Shown: positions 8,289 through 17,878, counted from the first letter of the stretch. The stretch is 64,000 nucleotides of DNA from Burkholderia sp. OK233 (GCF_900230185.1 NZ_OCSR01000002.1:3472001-3536000); one strand, 5' to 3'. Program-made: numbers and translations. The notes: a model not told the origin generated them from the letters alone.

Positions 8289-10403
8289 TTATTGCGTATA
8301 AGTTGCCAGAATGGAAGCTTCCCTGATGGTTGCGTTAGGGGCACTCACTATCCCGTAGTAAGTCCCGGACGCCGGGTTGGAGAGGGTGCAGATCGCATTC
8401 GCCCCTTTGGTCCAGGCGTTCCCGCAGTCAGGATGGAGCACGGAAGGCGTGCCCGCCCTGAGATACAGCGTTCCGGTTTCGCCGTTGGCGCCGGGCGACA
8501 GGCTAAAAGTGAGGCTCTTTACGCCCGCAGGGACGTCCAGTGCGAAATACCGCATATCGCCCGGGTTAGCCGAAAACGTCGCCGGAGCATTGGGACTGAT
8601 ATCCGTAATGGCCGGTGGAATGACCCGGAAAGGGCGCGTCAGCCGGCTAACAGCCCCGGTGTTATCCGTCACTGTCAGTGTGATTTCGTAAATGCCAGGA
8701 TAGTCATAGTTCACGGTCGGATCGACTGATTGCGCACGCGTGAAATCAGGAGCGCCGGCACCGAAATTCCAGGCCCATGACTTGATGGGCACACCCCTCG
8801 CGGTAGAGAGGTCGGTACATGACACCTGCATCACCGCCGTACTCTCGGAGCATTTGAAATCCGCCGCGGCTGGAATCTTTCCGGACCTGGCTGCAACGAC
8901 GGTTGCGTTCGCATCCAGAATGCCCTGCCCGAGCGCGCGATCCGGCTCACCGGTGGGGAAGGGCTGTGCATTCTGCGAGAGCAGGGTTCGCATTTCCGCG
9001 GTGCTCAGGGGTGTGGGAGCGACCGACTGGGCGAGCGCGATCACAGCACTTACCATCGGTGTCGCCATCGACGTGCCATTCATGAAGGCATACGCTTCGG
9101 CCCCCGGCACAGTTGTTCCGCTGTTGTAGGTGGACCAGATCGAGTCGGCCGGCGCAGCGATATCGACCACGGCGCCGAAGTTTGAACCGATCCACCTCGC
9201 GCCATAGCGATTGCTACCGCCAACATTGATGACGTTGCGGCAATTGGCGGGCTCAAAATTCGTTGCGCTGACCTGGTCATTGCCCGCTGCTGTGGCGACC
9301 ACGGCACCCTGACTGACTGCATAGTCGATCGCATTCTGAAATGTCGTTTCGCAGAATCCGCTACCGCCGAGGCTCACGTTGATGATCCTGGCCGGGTGGG
9401 CGTTGGCGGGGACGCCGGGAACACTCCCGCCAGCGGCCCATACGATGCCGTCGGCGATATCGGACGTATAGCCTTTGCCGCACCCGTTCAGCACCCGGAC
9501 CGGGACGACCTTTGCAGCAGAAGCGATGCCGGCTATACCCAGACCGTTGTTGGCCGGCGCGGCCATGATGCCCGCGACATGTGTGCCGTGCCACTGGACC
9601 GCACACGTCTCTGTTGTGATTCCCTGGTTGCTGCCGTTGCCGCCCCGATTAAAAGCGGTGAAATCGTATCCGGGCAGGATATTGGCATCCAGGTCGCTAT
9701 GACTCGTTACGCCGTTGTCCACCACCGCGATCACGGACCCTGAGCCGTTAGCCATATCCCACGCGCCCTCGGCCCGTATTCCCGGGTAAGGGGTTGTGGG
9801 GTTCAGGTTAGAGGCCAAACTCCACTGTCTGAAATACTCAGGATCGTTCGGAACCATGGTTGTCGACATTTCCGTATCCGGTTCGACATATTCGACGTTA
9901 GGATCCGATGCGATGGCGCGCATGAATGCTTTGGCCTCCTTCGCCGTCAGCTTGCGCTCCGTTGTCACCACGTCAGCGCCGATGCCCATGCGACGCATGT
10001 GGTGCGCCTTCGAGGGGAAAGCATTCGCCAGCCGGTTAAGTTTTGACTGCACCGCGGATGCGGCACCGCGCTCGGCGGTGCCGGTTTTGTACTTGATGAT
10101 GAAGCGGTCGCTGGACACATCTGGCGACAGGCTGGTCGTGTTCATCTTCAGCGCCGTTTGTAGTGAAACGGTGCTGGAACTGGCGGTGTTTGCCGCCGCC
10201 GCGACTGGCTCTTTGGCTTCGGAAGTCGCGTCGCTCGCGTTGCTGGCGTTGCTCGCCCCACACGCAGAAAGTGCCAGCGCAAGCGACATGCAGGCGGCGC
10301 TTGCCAACGCATGGCGCGCGCCTCCTTTGGACCACAGCGCGCTGATGTAGGCCGTTGTTCTACGAGAGCCGTTCCGCACGCTCTCATCTGTCTTTTGATT
10401 CAC
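8289..10403 (-). CDS. Secreted S8-family subtilisin-like protease with PKD and pre-peptidase-type C-terminal domains
   Basis: The frame is open from 10490; I prefer GTG 10403 with GGGAA just upstream, giving 704 residues. Order of parts: a signal with lipobox-like LALSAC; an Ala/Ser/Asn linker; an I9-like propeptide (DRFIIKYKTGTAE to NVEYVEPDTEM); a peptidase S8 domain with the catalytic triad in AVVDNGVTSH (Asp), WHGTHVAGI (His) and NGTSMATPMVSA (Ser); a PKD-like domain (WAWNFGAGAP, YPGIYEITLTVTDNTG); and a PPC-like tail (YFALDVPAGVKSLTFSLS). It is an extracellular or outer-surface protease for nutrient proteins. If the Cys is acylated it stays membrane-attached; otherwise it is released. 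Confidence 0.9.
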   Translation of the reverse strand: MNQKTDESVRNGSRRTTAYISALWSKGGARHALASAACMSLALALSACGASNASNASDATSEAKEPVAAAANTASSSTVSLQTALKMNTTSLSPDVSSDRFIIKYKTGTAERGAASAVQSKLNRLANAFPSKAHHMRRMGIGADVVTTERKLTAKEAKAFMRAIASDPNVEYVEPDTEMSTTMVPNDPEYFRQWSLASNLNPTTPYPGIRAEGAWDMANGSGSVIAVVDNGVTSHSDLDANILPGYDFTAFNRGGNGSNQGITTETCAVQWHGTHVAGIMAAPANNGLGIAGIASAAKVVPVRVLNGCGKGYTSDIADGIVWAAGGSVPGVPANAHPARIINVSLGGSGFCETTFQNAIDYAVSQGAVVATAAGNDQVSATNFEPANCRNVINVGGSNRYGARWIGSNFGAVVDIAAPADSIWSTYNSGTTVPGAEAYAFMNGTSMATPMVSAVIALAQSVAPTPLSTAEMRTLLSQNAQPFPTGEPDRALGQGILDANATVVAARSGKIPAAADFKCSESTAVMQVSCTDLSTARGVPIKSWAWNFGAGAPDFTRAQSVDPTVNYDYPGIYEITLTVTDNTGAVSRLTRPFRVIPPAITDISPNAPATFSANPGDMRYFALDVPAGVKSLTFSLSPGANGETGTLYLRAGTPSVLHPDCGNAWTKGANAICTLSNPASGTYYGIVSAPNATIREASILATYTQ

Positions 10404-10759
10404 AGTTTTATTCCCGGTACGACGTACAGAAATGATTGCCCCTGTTTTATGAAGCAGTCGTACTGCGGTCATCAGCGGTGCCACAGCCATAGGCCGTCAT
10501 TTGCCCAGCCGGTACAGGCTATTTTTTAGACTTAGTTAAGATTCCTAACTAATGACCATTGGTGACGGCTGCGTGGTACGTGACCTTCTGCGGCTGTTAT
10601 TCGGCCAGTCAGGTTCTTGTGTTTGGACGCTATAAATAGCTTGAGGAAGAGAATAAATAGCCTGATTAATATAAACAATCAGGGCTTTCTATTTTTCGGT
10701 CAGATAATTTACCTTCCGCGTAGGGCCATCGACGGGCGTACAGGCAGCATGCCAGCGAA

Positions 10760-12028
10760 TCAGTTCCATTTAGCGTAACTGCGGGGCGAAAAGAAGACGC
10801 TCACTACGATCATGGCGGCAACGCTAACGGCCAGCATGACCCAGGCGGCGCCGAACCCGCCAGTCAAGCCCCGGACCATGCCGGCAAAAATGGGCGTAAT
10901 GGCCGCTACAACAAAGCCGACACCTTGCGTAAACGCGACAAGCTTTCCGGCCACGCTGTGGTGTGCCGAATGATCCATAGCGGTAACGAGCGTCAGCGAG
11001 AATGTGCCACCCAGCCCGGCGCCGGCAATGCCAACCCACACCAGCGGCGCGGCATCGGGCCAGAAGATCAAACCAAGCAGGCCGACCAGTTGCGCCGACA
11101 ATCCGAGGATCAACCAGGGGCGCCGATCCCGGAACGGTGCGGCGGCAAGAGGCAGCAATAAGGCCGCAGCGGCCTGAAACACTGTCATGCCGGCAAGGAG
11201 CGAACCGCTCTCAGCGACACTCGCGCCATGCTGTTGATAGAACGCCGGCAACCACGCGACGAGCGTCGTATACCCGCCGTTAACGATCCCGAAGTACAAG
11301 CCAAGCGTCCACGCGCGCCGCTTGCGCCAAAGCGAAAAAGCGATCGCGTTTGCCGGAGCGGGCTGTGCCGCAGCGCCGTGCGAAGGTGCGCGGTTCAAAC
11401 CCAGCCAGCACAGCAACGCCACGAGAGCGGGAATCGCCCATACCGCGAGCCCCGCATGCCACGACCCCATCGCTGCGCTTACCCACGGACTCAAACGCGC
11501 CCCGAGGCCGCCGCCGCCCATGATCGATGCCGAGAAAACCCCCATCGCCAGCGGCACACGTGCGGGGAAACGCTGCTTCAGGACGGCGGGCAGCAGCGCC
11601 TGAATCGCCGCGACGCCGACGCCCGCGAGCGCGGCCGTCGCAAGGAGCGCTGCGCCGCCGGCGGTCGACCAGCGTGCGCCGCAGGCAAGCGCGATCGCCA
11701 GCAAACCGAGCGCAACGCCGCGCGTTTCACCGATCGACCGGGTTAGCGCGCCAGCGCCGAATGCGCCGATGCCCATCGCGACGACCGGCAGGCTGGTCAG
11801 CAGCGACGCGCCGTAAAAACTCAATCCGGTAGCGTCGCGGATCGTCGTCATCAACGGGCTGATCGACGTCAGCAAGGGCCGCAGATTAATGCCGATCACG
11901 ACAATCGCGCACAGCCATAGCGCGTCTCGCCAAGTGAGCGCGTGGGAAACGTCGTTGGCATGGGCTGGGGTCGGGCTGGCGCTGGAGTGCGAGTTCACAA
12001 TGGACCTGAATGCGAGAGTGGGCGACAC
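10760..12028 (-). CDS. CynX/NimT-family MFS transporter
   Basis: This 422-residue protein has about 12 hydrophobic helices. CynX-type signatures near the start include WLCAIVVIGINLRPLLTSISPL, where the NLRP motif is characteristic, then SLPVVAMGIGAFGAGAL. The family exports or imports small anions or drugs (cyanate, 2-nitroimidazole); the substrate here is unknown. The start is GTG 12028. A second GTG at 11998 is an alternative. It is divergent from a GntR/FCD regulator, and the shared 240-bp region holds two identical palindromes. The transporter is therefore probably that regulator's target. Confidence 0.85.
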   Translation of the reverse strand: MSPTLAFRSIVNSHSSASPTPAHANDVSHALTWRDALWLCAIVVIGINLRPLLTSISPLMTTIRDATGLSFYGASLLTSLPVVAMGIGAFGAGALTRSIGETRGVALGLLAIALACGARWSTAGGAALLATAALAGVGVAAIQALLPAVLKQRFPARVPLAMGVFSASIMGGGGLGARLSPWVSAAMGSWHAGLAVWAIPALVALLCWLGLNRAPSHGAAAQPAPANAIAFSLWRKRRAWTLGLYFGIVNGGYTTLVAWLPAFYQQHGASVAESGSLLAGMTVFQAAAALLLPLAAAPFRDRRPWLILGLSAQLVGLLGLIFWPDAAPLVWVGIAGAGLGGTFSLTLVTAMDHSAHHSVAGKLVAFTQGVGFVVAAITPIFAGMVRGLTGGFGAAWVMLAVSVAAMIVVSVFFSPRSYAKWN

Positions 12029-12130
12029 CTTGCAAGCGGGAAGAGGGCGCTGCGGGACGCAGGGCGACCGGCGGCGGCAAGGCGGAGGACGAGGCTCGAG
12101 CAGGGTGAAAAAGACCGTGCGCGACTATTT

Positions 12131-12163
12131 TGGTTAACCATAATATCATGGCATGGTTAACCA
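12131..12163. promoter_or_regulatory. Double palindromic operator between MFS transporter and GntR regulator
   Basis: The perfect 10-bp palindrome TGGTTAACCA occurs twice, at 12131-12140 and 12154-12163, with centres 23 bp apart, roughly two helical turns. Short palindromes of this kind are typical FadR/FCD-subfamily GntR operators. The site sits in the divergent promoter region, so one bound regulator could repress both genes. Assignment to the adjacent regulator is inference from position. Confidence 0.7.
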
Positions 12164-12267
12164 TTTTCATGATGCCCGGTATAAGTCCGAGCGCTCGCAG
12201 ATGGCGCCTGCCACCCCGCGCCGCTACAATGCCGGGCGATATTGCTCCGTTCTCCATTACTGAACTC

Positions 12268-13011
12268 ATGGTCTCCCGTCCCTCGCGTACGCCGTCCGCC
12301 AACACCGGCACACCCATCCGCAGCGCGCCCGAAGACGACTCGATCAGCGTCGAGGAGCGCATTTATGCGTCGATCACCGCGGCATTGCTGCAAGGCCGTC
12401 TGCGGCCGGGCGCGCAACTGGTCGAGCGCGATCTTGCTGCCGCGTTCGGTTGCACGCGCGGTGCGTTGCGCAAGGTGCTCGCGCGGCTGGGTTTCGAAGG
12501 CAAGCTGGTGCTCGAGGCGAATCGCGGCGCGTTCGTGCCGTCGCCATCGGAAGAAGACATTCGTCAGGTGTATCGCGCCCGGCAGATTGTCGAGGCGGGT
12601 ATCGTTGCGGCTTTGTGCGGGAGTTTGAGCGCGGCTAACAGGCGCCGCCTGCGCGCGCATGTGCGCAGCGAAGAGAAGGCGTCACACGCCGGCGCAGTCG
12701 AGGAATCCGTGCGGCTCGCGGGCCAGTTTCATGTGTTGTTGACGGAACTGGCGGGCGGGACGGAATTGCTCGGCCTGGTCGGGCAGTTCGTCGCGAAGAC
12801 CGAGTTGTACAAGGCGTTGTTCGACCCGTCGAAGGGTTCGGCCTGCTCCGCGGACGAGCATATGCAGATTATCGAAGCGCTCGATGCGGGAGACCTGCAT
12901 GCGGCGCTGGCGGCGATGCGCGAGCACCTGTCGGAGCTGGAGGAGCGGGTGGTCGAACAGGTGCGCAAAAGCGCCGCAGGAGAAGATCTCGGTGCGGTGT
13001 TCGGGGTGTAG
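12268..13011 (+). CDS. GntR-family transcriptional regulator, FadR/FCD subfamily
   Basis: The frame is open from 12130, but that start lies on the operator. ATG 12268 gives 247 residues. The winged helix-turn-helix is SVEERIYASITAALLQGRLRPGAQLVERDLAAAFGCTRGALRKVLARL. The C-terminal FCD ligand domain carries the usual His/Asp residues (FHVLLTELAGG, DEHMQIIEALDAGDLHAALAAMREHL), which normally bind a metal and a carboxylate effector. It is divergent from the CynX-type transporter and likely autoregulated through the paired TGGTTAACCA sites. The effector is unknown. Confidence 0.9.
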   Translation: MVSRPSRTPSANTGTPIRSAPEDDSISVEERIYASITAALLQGRLRPGAQLVERDLAAAFGCTRGALRKVLARLGFEGKLVLEANRGAFVPSPSEEDIRQVYRARQIVEAGIVAALCGSLSAANRRRLRAHVRSEEKASHAGAVEESVRLAGQFHVLLTELAGGTELLGLVGQFVAKTELYKALFDPSKGSACSADEHMQIIEALDAGDLHAALAAMREHLSELEERVVEQVRKSAAGEDLGAVFGV

Positions 13012-13181
13012 GAAGGGAGGGGTAAACCCATGCGACGCCGCGGCGCGCCGCTCAGGCTCGAGTCAACGAATCAAGCCGGAGAAGGCGCGCGAAAGGCTTC
13101 GCGAACAACCAGATAACAACAATTGACCACGCCCGGACCGGTCATGAAGCAACTCAGGAAGCGGTCAGCGTGCCGCCAGCC

Positions 13182-13454
13182 TTAACGGCGACGGAATTGC
13201 GTATTGCGTGCGCCGCCGCCACCGGTGGCGCGCTCGTCTTTGTGACGGAAATTGATCCGGCCTTTGGTCAGATCGTAAACCGACAGTTCCAGCGTCACGC
13301 GGTCGCCCGCGAGAATACGGATGTGGTTCTTGCGCATGCGGCCGGACGCGTAAGCGCCAACCACGACGCCGTTGTCGAGCGTCACGCGGTAACGACTGTC
13401 CGGAAGTACTTCGTCGACGATACCGTCAAGTTCAAGCAGTTCTTCTTTCGCCAT
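13182..13454 (-). CDS. infA: Translation initiation factor IF-1
   Basis: I choose ATG 13454, preceded by CCAGGAGTT, over the longer frame. It gives 90 residues. The OB-fold signature is plain: MAKEELLELDGIVDEVLPDSRYRV, GRMRKNHIRILAGDRV, LTKGRINFR. IF-1 occupies the ribosomal A site during initiation. The family is usually about 72 residues, so the tail HKDERATGGGGARNTQFRRR is an extension of about 18 basic and Gly-rich residues. Burkholderia genomes commonly carry a second infA in the ribosomal operon. This stand-alone, extended copy is probably the accessory one. Confidence 0.95.
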   Translation of the reverse strand: MAKEELLELDGIVDEVLPDSRYRVTLDNGVVVGAYASGRMRKNHIRILAGDRVTLELSVYDLTKGRINFRHKDERATGGGGARNTQFRRR

Positions 13455-13589
13455 GCATAACTCCTGGTCGATGGGATAAGTGGGTGTTGGCCGCACGGCC
13501 AAGCCGTCTGGCGCAACATCTGATACGGTTGACAGTTGGCTTTCAGGCCAGCTGCGCTGCGGTAACAGCTGATTCGCTGATAGTACCGC

Positions 13590-13871
13590 TCAAAGATCGG
13601 CGACGGACTGGCCGTCTACACGGCCGTCGATCAATTGCTCGGCGTGGGCCATGCACGCAATGCGCGCCTTGCCCGTGCCGTCGAACGGAAACAGATACTG
13701 CAGACGGAACACACGCCCGTCGGCTGCCGGATTGGCGCCCACGCGGCAGATGCGCACCGACGCGTCGTAACCTGCGTCCGGATTGCGACCCGTCTGACCG
13801 TCCGCCGGGCGGCGCGGATAGACGAGCGGGTGAATTTCGTAACCCTTGTACGTCTTGACAACTGAATTCAT
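13590..13871 (-). CDS. Small conserved Burkholderiaceae protein (possibly DUF2866)
   Basis: This 93-residue soluble protein begins MNSVVKTYKGYEIHPLVYPR and has a central RICRVGANPAADGRVFRLQY segment. The composition suggests a compact alpha/beta fold. There is no signal peptide or membrane helix. It resembles the small DUF2866-type proteins of Burkholderia, but I name that family from memory and with caution. It stands alone downstream of a GC-rich gap and upstream of infA on the same strand. Function unknown. Confidence 0.6.
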   Translation of the reverse strand: MNSVVKTYKGYEIHPLVYPRRPADGQTGRNPDAGYDASVRICRVGANPAADGRVFRLQYLFPFDGTGKARIACMAHAEQLIDGRVDGQSVADL

Positions 13872-14425
13872 GAAGCATGTGTCCTGTATTACGTGGCCCC
13901 CGTGTCACGCGTGTTACGCGCGGCACGACAGGCCCGGCAGCGCAGCACCTTGGGGCGCGCCGCCATTGAAAAAAGGTTGGCACAGGCCCGATGGCAAGGG
14001 CATGAGCGCGGCCGCGCAAAATCGCGGATTCGATGGAGAAGAAACACGCTGATGTCGCGCAGACATCGGGCGCGTAAATGAACCACTCAGCTGCACAACT
14101 CGCGACGGCGAATGCAGGCGGCGCATTGCCGGAGTGACGGGATCGCTGACAGGCAGCGGTCGAACAGTCGGGGGTGGTGCGGAGACGCCGATTGATACTG
14201 TGCTTGGTACTGCCGCTTGTATTCCCGAGAGTGCGAATGCGGAATACAGCTATTCCAATATGATGCACTAAATGGGGCTAATTGGATAGCAAAAAGTTCC
14301 GCGTGCGGGCAAACCGCCCAGCCGGCGGGGCTTTGGGCGAAATAGGGCTGCCGCGAACGGCGCGCCGGGGCATGAGCGGAACGCCGTGTGTGAGCTTGCG
14401 CCGTGAGCGCGAAGGCGGGCGAGCT
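13872..14425. other. Intergenic stretch without a supported gene
   Basis: Both strands have short open frames here but none has a plausible start, ribosome-binding site and protein-like composition together. The right part (14300-14340) is GC-rich with short self-complementary runs and could hold the terminator of the leftward gene at 14426. I see no other structure. Confidence 0.5.
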
Positions 14426-14644
14426 TCAGCGGGTGGTTTCGGCGACGCGCTTTTGCAGCTCGCGTGAAGCGGCGAGCGGGATGCGCGCATCATCCCAGCC
14501 GGCCAGCCATTCGACTTCCTTCGAGGTAAAAATCTGTCCGTGATTGCGCAGTGTGTATTGCAGCGAATCGATGATGTGATTGCGGATGATTTCCGGCGTG
14601 CCTTCGTCATCGAGCACGGCGCGAAACGCTTCGAGCGTGGCCAT
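14426..14644 (-). CDS. Small hypothetical protein
   Basis: A 72-residue, mainly helical, soluble protein: MATLEAFRAVLDDEGTPEII, then RNHIIDSLQYTLRN, SKEVEWLAGWDDARIP and a basic end. The frame starts with ATG after a GGAGCAACAG ribosome-binding site (reverse strand). Codon use fits the neighbours and the composition is protein-like, so I believe it is real. No function can be assigned. Confidence 0.6.
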   Translation of the reverse strand: MATLEAFRAVLDDEGTPEIIRNHIIDSLQYTLRNHGQIFTSKEVEWLAGWDDARIPLAASRELQKRVAETTR

Positions 14645-14993
14645 CTGTTGCTCCGTGAAATAGTTGGTTCATTTATCGCACGAAAAAAAAGCGCCCGCCA
14701 AGCGAACAAAAATCCCCGGGTGCGGATGCAACAACTGGAAGGGGGCGGCGGCATGCCGTCGAGCGCCCATTAAGGCCCCGCGCGCGATGCGGCCCCGCAA
14801 TAAAATAGCCGCTGCGCTGTCGTCGTGCCGCCGCAGCCGTCGCTGGCGATTGGGGTCGTTACAATGGCGAGTTGCAGCGCGCGGCTGTCCGGCATTGTTG
14901 TGTTTGCCTCGCCTGCCGGCCATAACCTCGGCGTCCCTTTGGGCTCAATCAGGCTAAAGCGGCGCCGCCTTCCTGGAACACTGCGATTTCTCA
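14645..14993. other. Intergenic region upstream of YheO-type regulator
   Basis: This 349-bp stretch separates the leftward small gene from the rightward regulator and should hold both promoters. An A-rich run near 14690 (GAAAAAAAAGCGCCCGCC) is the only notable feature. I see no gene. Confidence 0.4.
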
Positions 14994-15638
14994 ATGCGCA
15001 AGACAACCGTCTCTCCTGTGAAAGACCTGCTGCTGGACCGCTACGCACCCATTGCAGACGGCATCGCGGCCTTGTTCTATCCGTGCGCCGAAGTCGTGAT
15101 TCACGACCTGCGTGATCAGACCATCGCGTATCTCGTGAACAACCTGTCGAAGCTCGAAGTCGGTGGCCCCTCGGTGCTCGATGAAGTCCACTACGCGGCA
15201 CGCGGCCGGACCATCGGGCCGTACGAGAAGCTCAACTGGGACGGCCGTCGCATGCGCTGCGTGAGCAACATCCTGTTCGACGACGAGGGTAAGCCGGCCG
15301 GCATGCTGTGCGTCAACTTCAACATCGCGGTGTTCGAAGATGTGCGCTCCACGCTCGATCTGTTCATCAAAGGCGGCAATCTGACCGACGCGCCCGCGGA
15401 GGAGCTGTTCCGCGACGACTGGCAGGACCGCATCAATACGTTCCTGCACACCTGGCTGCGCGAGCGGCAAATCGGCATCAATGCACTCACGCGCGAACAC
15501 AAGCGGGAAATCGTCGAGGCGCTGCATGCACAGGGCGCGTTTCGCGGCCGCAGTTCAGCGAACTATGTGGCCGCTGTGCTGACGATGGGGCGCGCTACCG
15601 TCTATAAGATTCTGAAGCAGATGAAAGAGGGCAGCTGA
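14994..15638 (+). CDS. YheO-like PAS-domain transcriptional regulator
   Basis: The 214-residue protein has an N-terminal YheO-like PAS domain: LDRYAPIADGIAALFYPCAEVVIHDL, then NILFDDEGKPAGMLCVNFN. A C-terminal helix-turn-helix of the HTH_22/DauR type follows (REIVEALHAQGAFRGRSSANYVAAVL, GRATVYKILKQMK). DauR in Pseudomonas controls D-arginine catabolism, and other members have unknown ligands. It stands alone. Its nearest rightward neighbour is convergent, so its target cannot be read from context. Confidence 0.88.
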   Translation: MRKTTVSPVKDLLLDRYAPIADGIAALFYPCAEVVIHDLRDQTIAYLVNNLSKLEVGGPSVLDEVHYAARGRTIGPYEKLNWDGRRMRCVSNILFDDEGKPAGMLCVNFNIAVFEDVRSTLDLFIKGGNLTDAPAEELFRDDWQDRINTFLHTWLRERQIGINALTREHKREIVEALHAQGAFRGRSSANYVAAVLTMGRATVYKILKQMKEGS

Positions 15639-15767
15639 CGCTTCTCAGATCACAGTGGGCTGGCGCTGCCCAGCACCGGACCCCCGGCAGTGAGCCGATG
15701 ATCAGGCTGATCGGTAAGCTGATGCGCCCGGGAGATTGAGACCGCACTGCGGGAAGAATCGCTGCGC

Positions 15768-16562
15768 TCAGCTGTGCAGCCCCATTTTCCCGCTCGCCAT
15801 GGCGGCGACGCGGACCACGAGGCCCCTGGGAAGCAACCGTGACAGCCAGGTCGCGGCTCGCACGCTGGTCCTCCCAGGGTACGCAACCGCCTTTCTTTTG
15901 TCGAAGGCCTTGAGCGTTTCCTGAACAACGGACTCCGAGCTGTCCATGTCTTTCGGCGACACATTGGTCGACACACCGTCGAAGAAGCTCGTTGCCGTGG
16001 GTCCCGGACAGGCGGCCATCACATGAACGCCCGTGCCGACGAGTTCGAATTGCAGCGCCTCGCTGAAGAACAGGACGAAAGCCTTGGTCGCTGCGTAAGT
16101 GGCCATATGCGGGAGGGGTTGAAAGCTCGCGTTGGAAGCGAGGTTGATGATGCCGCCCCTGCCGCGTTTCGCCATACCACTGCCAAACAGATGACTGAGG
16201 CCGACGAGCGCCTGAACGTTGACCTGAATCTGCGACTGCTCTTTCGTCGGATCGTGCGAGAGGAAACTGCCGGTCAGACCGAGCCCCGCATTGTTGACGA
16301 GCAGATCGACCTGGATGCCGCGGCGTTCGAGTTCCTCGCCTATCTGGAGGGCGGCGTCAGGAAGGCTCAAGTCGATATTGAGCGCAACGGTTTGCACGCC
16401 GTGTCTGGCGGAAAGTCCCCCCGCCAGAGCCTGCAATGTGTCAGCAGAGCGGGCAACCAGCACAAGGTCCATGCCGCGTGCGGCCAGCGTCTCCGCAAAG
16501 ACCTTGCCGAGTCTTTTTGAGGCTCCGGTAATCAGGGCGGTCGAGCCGCGATAGACAAACAT
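15768..16562 (-). CDS. SDR-family NAD(P)-dependent oxidoreductase
   Basis: This 264-residue classical short-chain dehydrogenase has the cofactor motif TALITGASKRLGKVFAE, the NNAGLGLTG motif, a catalytic Ser region (INLASNASFQPLPHM) and YAATKAFVLFF (Tyr and Lys of YxxxK). VARSADT after the second strand suggests NADP preference by its basic residue. The C-terminus carries a hydrophobic segment of the kind seen in DltE/YqjQ-like reductases. The substrate is unknown and the gene stands alone. Confidence 0.9.
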   Translation of the reverse strand: MFVYRGSTALITGASKRLGKVFAETLAARGMDLVLVARSADTLQALAGGLSARHGVQTVALNIDLSLPDAALQIGEELERRGIQVDLLVNNAGLGLTGSFLSHDPTKEQSQIQVNVQALVGLSHLFGSGMAKRGRGGIINLASNASFQPLPHMATYAATKAFVLFFSEALQFELVGTGVHVMAACPGPTATSFFDGVSTNVSPKDMDSSESVVQETLKAFDKRKAVAYPGRTSVRAATWLSRLLPRGLVVRVAAMASGKMGLHS

Positions 16563-16758
16563 GTTCTGCTCCTTGCTGCGGGGTGAGCCTGCATTTGCGC
16601 TGCGCGCGTCATCTCAGGCCGCCGGTCAACAGCATCGACTCGATGCTGAATGCCGGACTTTCTGAGGACGTGACGCATTGTGCGAGCTGGAGCGTTATTT
16701 GATAATTGGGGTGCCTTTTGAATCATTTTCAAAAAAAATAGAAAGATCGTGGGCCGCC

Positions 16759-17163
16759 TCACCCCTGCATTGTCGTGTCGATTCGTGTTCCCCGTTTGAT
16801 GAACAGGGTGACCGGGGTCTTCTCGCAGATTTCGGCAAGGCGCTTCCGCTGGCTATCGTCGAGAGGCCCATCGACGGATACGGTGCGCCGAATGTATTGA
16901 CCGCCGTCGCGCTCGACATGCAATTGCGTGTCGACCTTGATCCGGCCGCCCGGCCATGTTTTCTTCTGCATGTACATCCTGAGCGTTGCAGCGGTGCATG
17001 CCGCGAGACCCGAAAGGACGAATTCAAAGGGGGCCGGGCCGCTATCCTGTCCCCCTTCGCGAGGCCCTTCATCGCCGAGCAGGCTATGTGTGCCCGCATC
17101 GATTTTGACGACATAGTTGGGTGAGTCTGCGTCCGAGATGGCGGTTGCGATCGCGAGAGTCAT
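16759..17163 (-). CDS. OsmC/OhrA-family peroxide reductase
   Basis: The frame is open from 17310, but an AGGACA motif sits just before the tandem ATGs at 17166 and 17163. The 134-residue product from 17163 matches the family's usual size. Both redox cysteines are present, one in SGLAACTAATLRMY and one in LAEICEKTPVT. OsmC proteins reduce organic hydroperoxides, and some members act on other thiol-linked substrates. No MarR-type OhrR regulator is adjacent. Confidence 0.85.
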   Translation of the reverse strand: MTLAIATAISDADSPNYVVKIDAGTHSLLGDEGPREGGQDSGPAPFEFVLSGLAACTAATLRMYMQKKTWPGGRIKVDTQLHVERDGGQYIRRTVSVDGPLDDSQRKRLAEICEKTPVTLFIKRGTRIDTTMQG

Positions 17164-17408
17164 CATTGTCCTCATTGGTGTCACGTCGAAAGATTGAGCG
17201 CACGCACATGCCACTGCCTGGGCACGAGTCGAAATGCGCCGGGCGAAGCTTTCTCCGCCGGTGTTGGCGACAGCGTAAGCCTGCATCAGTGATCTCGCGC
17301 GGTCCAGCACAGGTTTAGAATGACAGCCGCAACAAAACCACGTGCTCTCTTCCGGAGGACGTCGGCCCGTTTATAAAAGATTCCGTTGATCGGGACAGGA
17401 GTAGTTGA

Positions 17409-17603
17409 ATGGTGCGTTATCGACACTACAAAGGCGGCATTTACGAGCTGGTTTGCGAGGCCACGCTGGAGTCCGATCCGACGATCACGATGATTGTCTA
17501 CAAAGCCAGCAATGGTACGATCTGGACGCGTCCGGCTTCGGTGTTTTTCGAGCTGGTCGAAGTCGAAGGTAGCAAGGTGCCGCGCTTCGCACCGATCAAT
17601 TAG
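17409..17603 (+). CDS. DUF1653-like small protein
   Basis: This 64-residue protein fits the DUF1653 pattern: VRYRHYKGGIYELVCEATLE, a central hydrophobic strand TITMIVYKASNGTIWTRP, then a F-F-E-L-V segment near the end. A GGGACAGGAG ribosome-binding site lies upstream. It is soluble and probably cytoplasmic. Members of the family are conserved single-domain proteins without a proven role. It is followed by the Pmp3-like gene on the same strand, about 80 bp away. Confidence 0.8.
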   Translation: MVRYRHYKGGIYELVCEATLESDPTITMIVYKASNGTIWTRPASVFFELVEVEGSKVPRFAPIN

Positions 17604-17683
17604 GCTGCCTCGTTCAGGCAATCGTCATCACGATGGCACTCGCAGAACGTGGGCCGCCAGGTCAATACAAACAGGAATTCTGA

Positions 17684-17878
17684 ATGCGTCTTTTGCTTGC
17701 CATCATTCTGCCGTGGTTTCAGTTCTTCACGATCGGCCGGCCCTTTGCCGGGATCATCTGCCTGATCCTGCAGATCACTCTGATTGGCTGGATTCCGGCC
17801 GCGATTTGGTCGGTGTATGCACTGAGTCAGTACAACACCGACAAGAAAATCGCCCGGGCGATGGGCAACGGACGGTAA
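17684..17878 (+). CDS. YqaE/Pmp3-family small membrane protein
   Basis: This 64-residue protein has two hydrophobic helices (LLLAIILPWFQFFTIGRPFA and IICLILQITLIGWIPAAIW), followed by VYALSQYNTDKKIARAM. That is the Pmp3/YqaE layout, although the usual PP motif of the first helix is absent. Pmp3 proteins affect membrane potential and stress tolerance. It is convergent with the ferredoxin gene, 45 bp away. Confidence 0.75.
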   Translation: MRLLLAIILPWFQFFTIGRPFAGIICLILQITLIGWIPAAIWSVYALSQYNTDKKIARAMGNGR

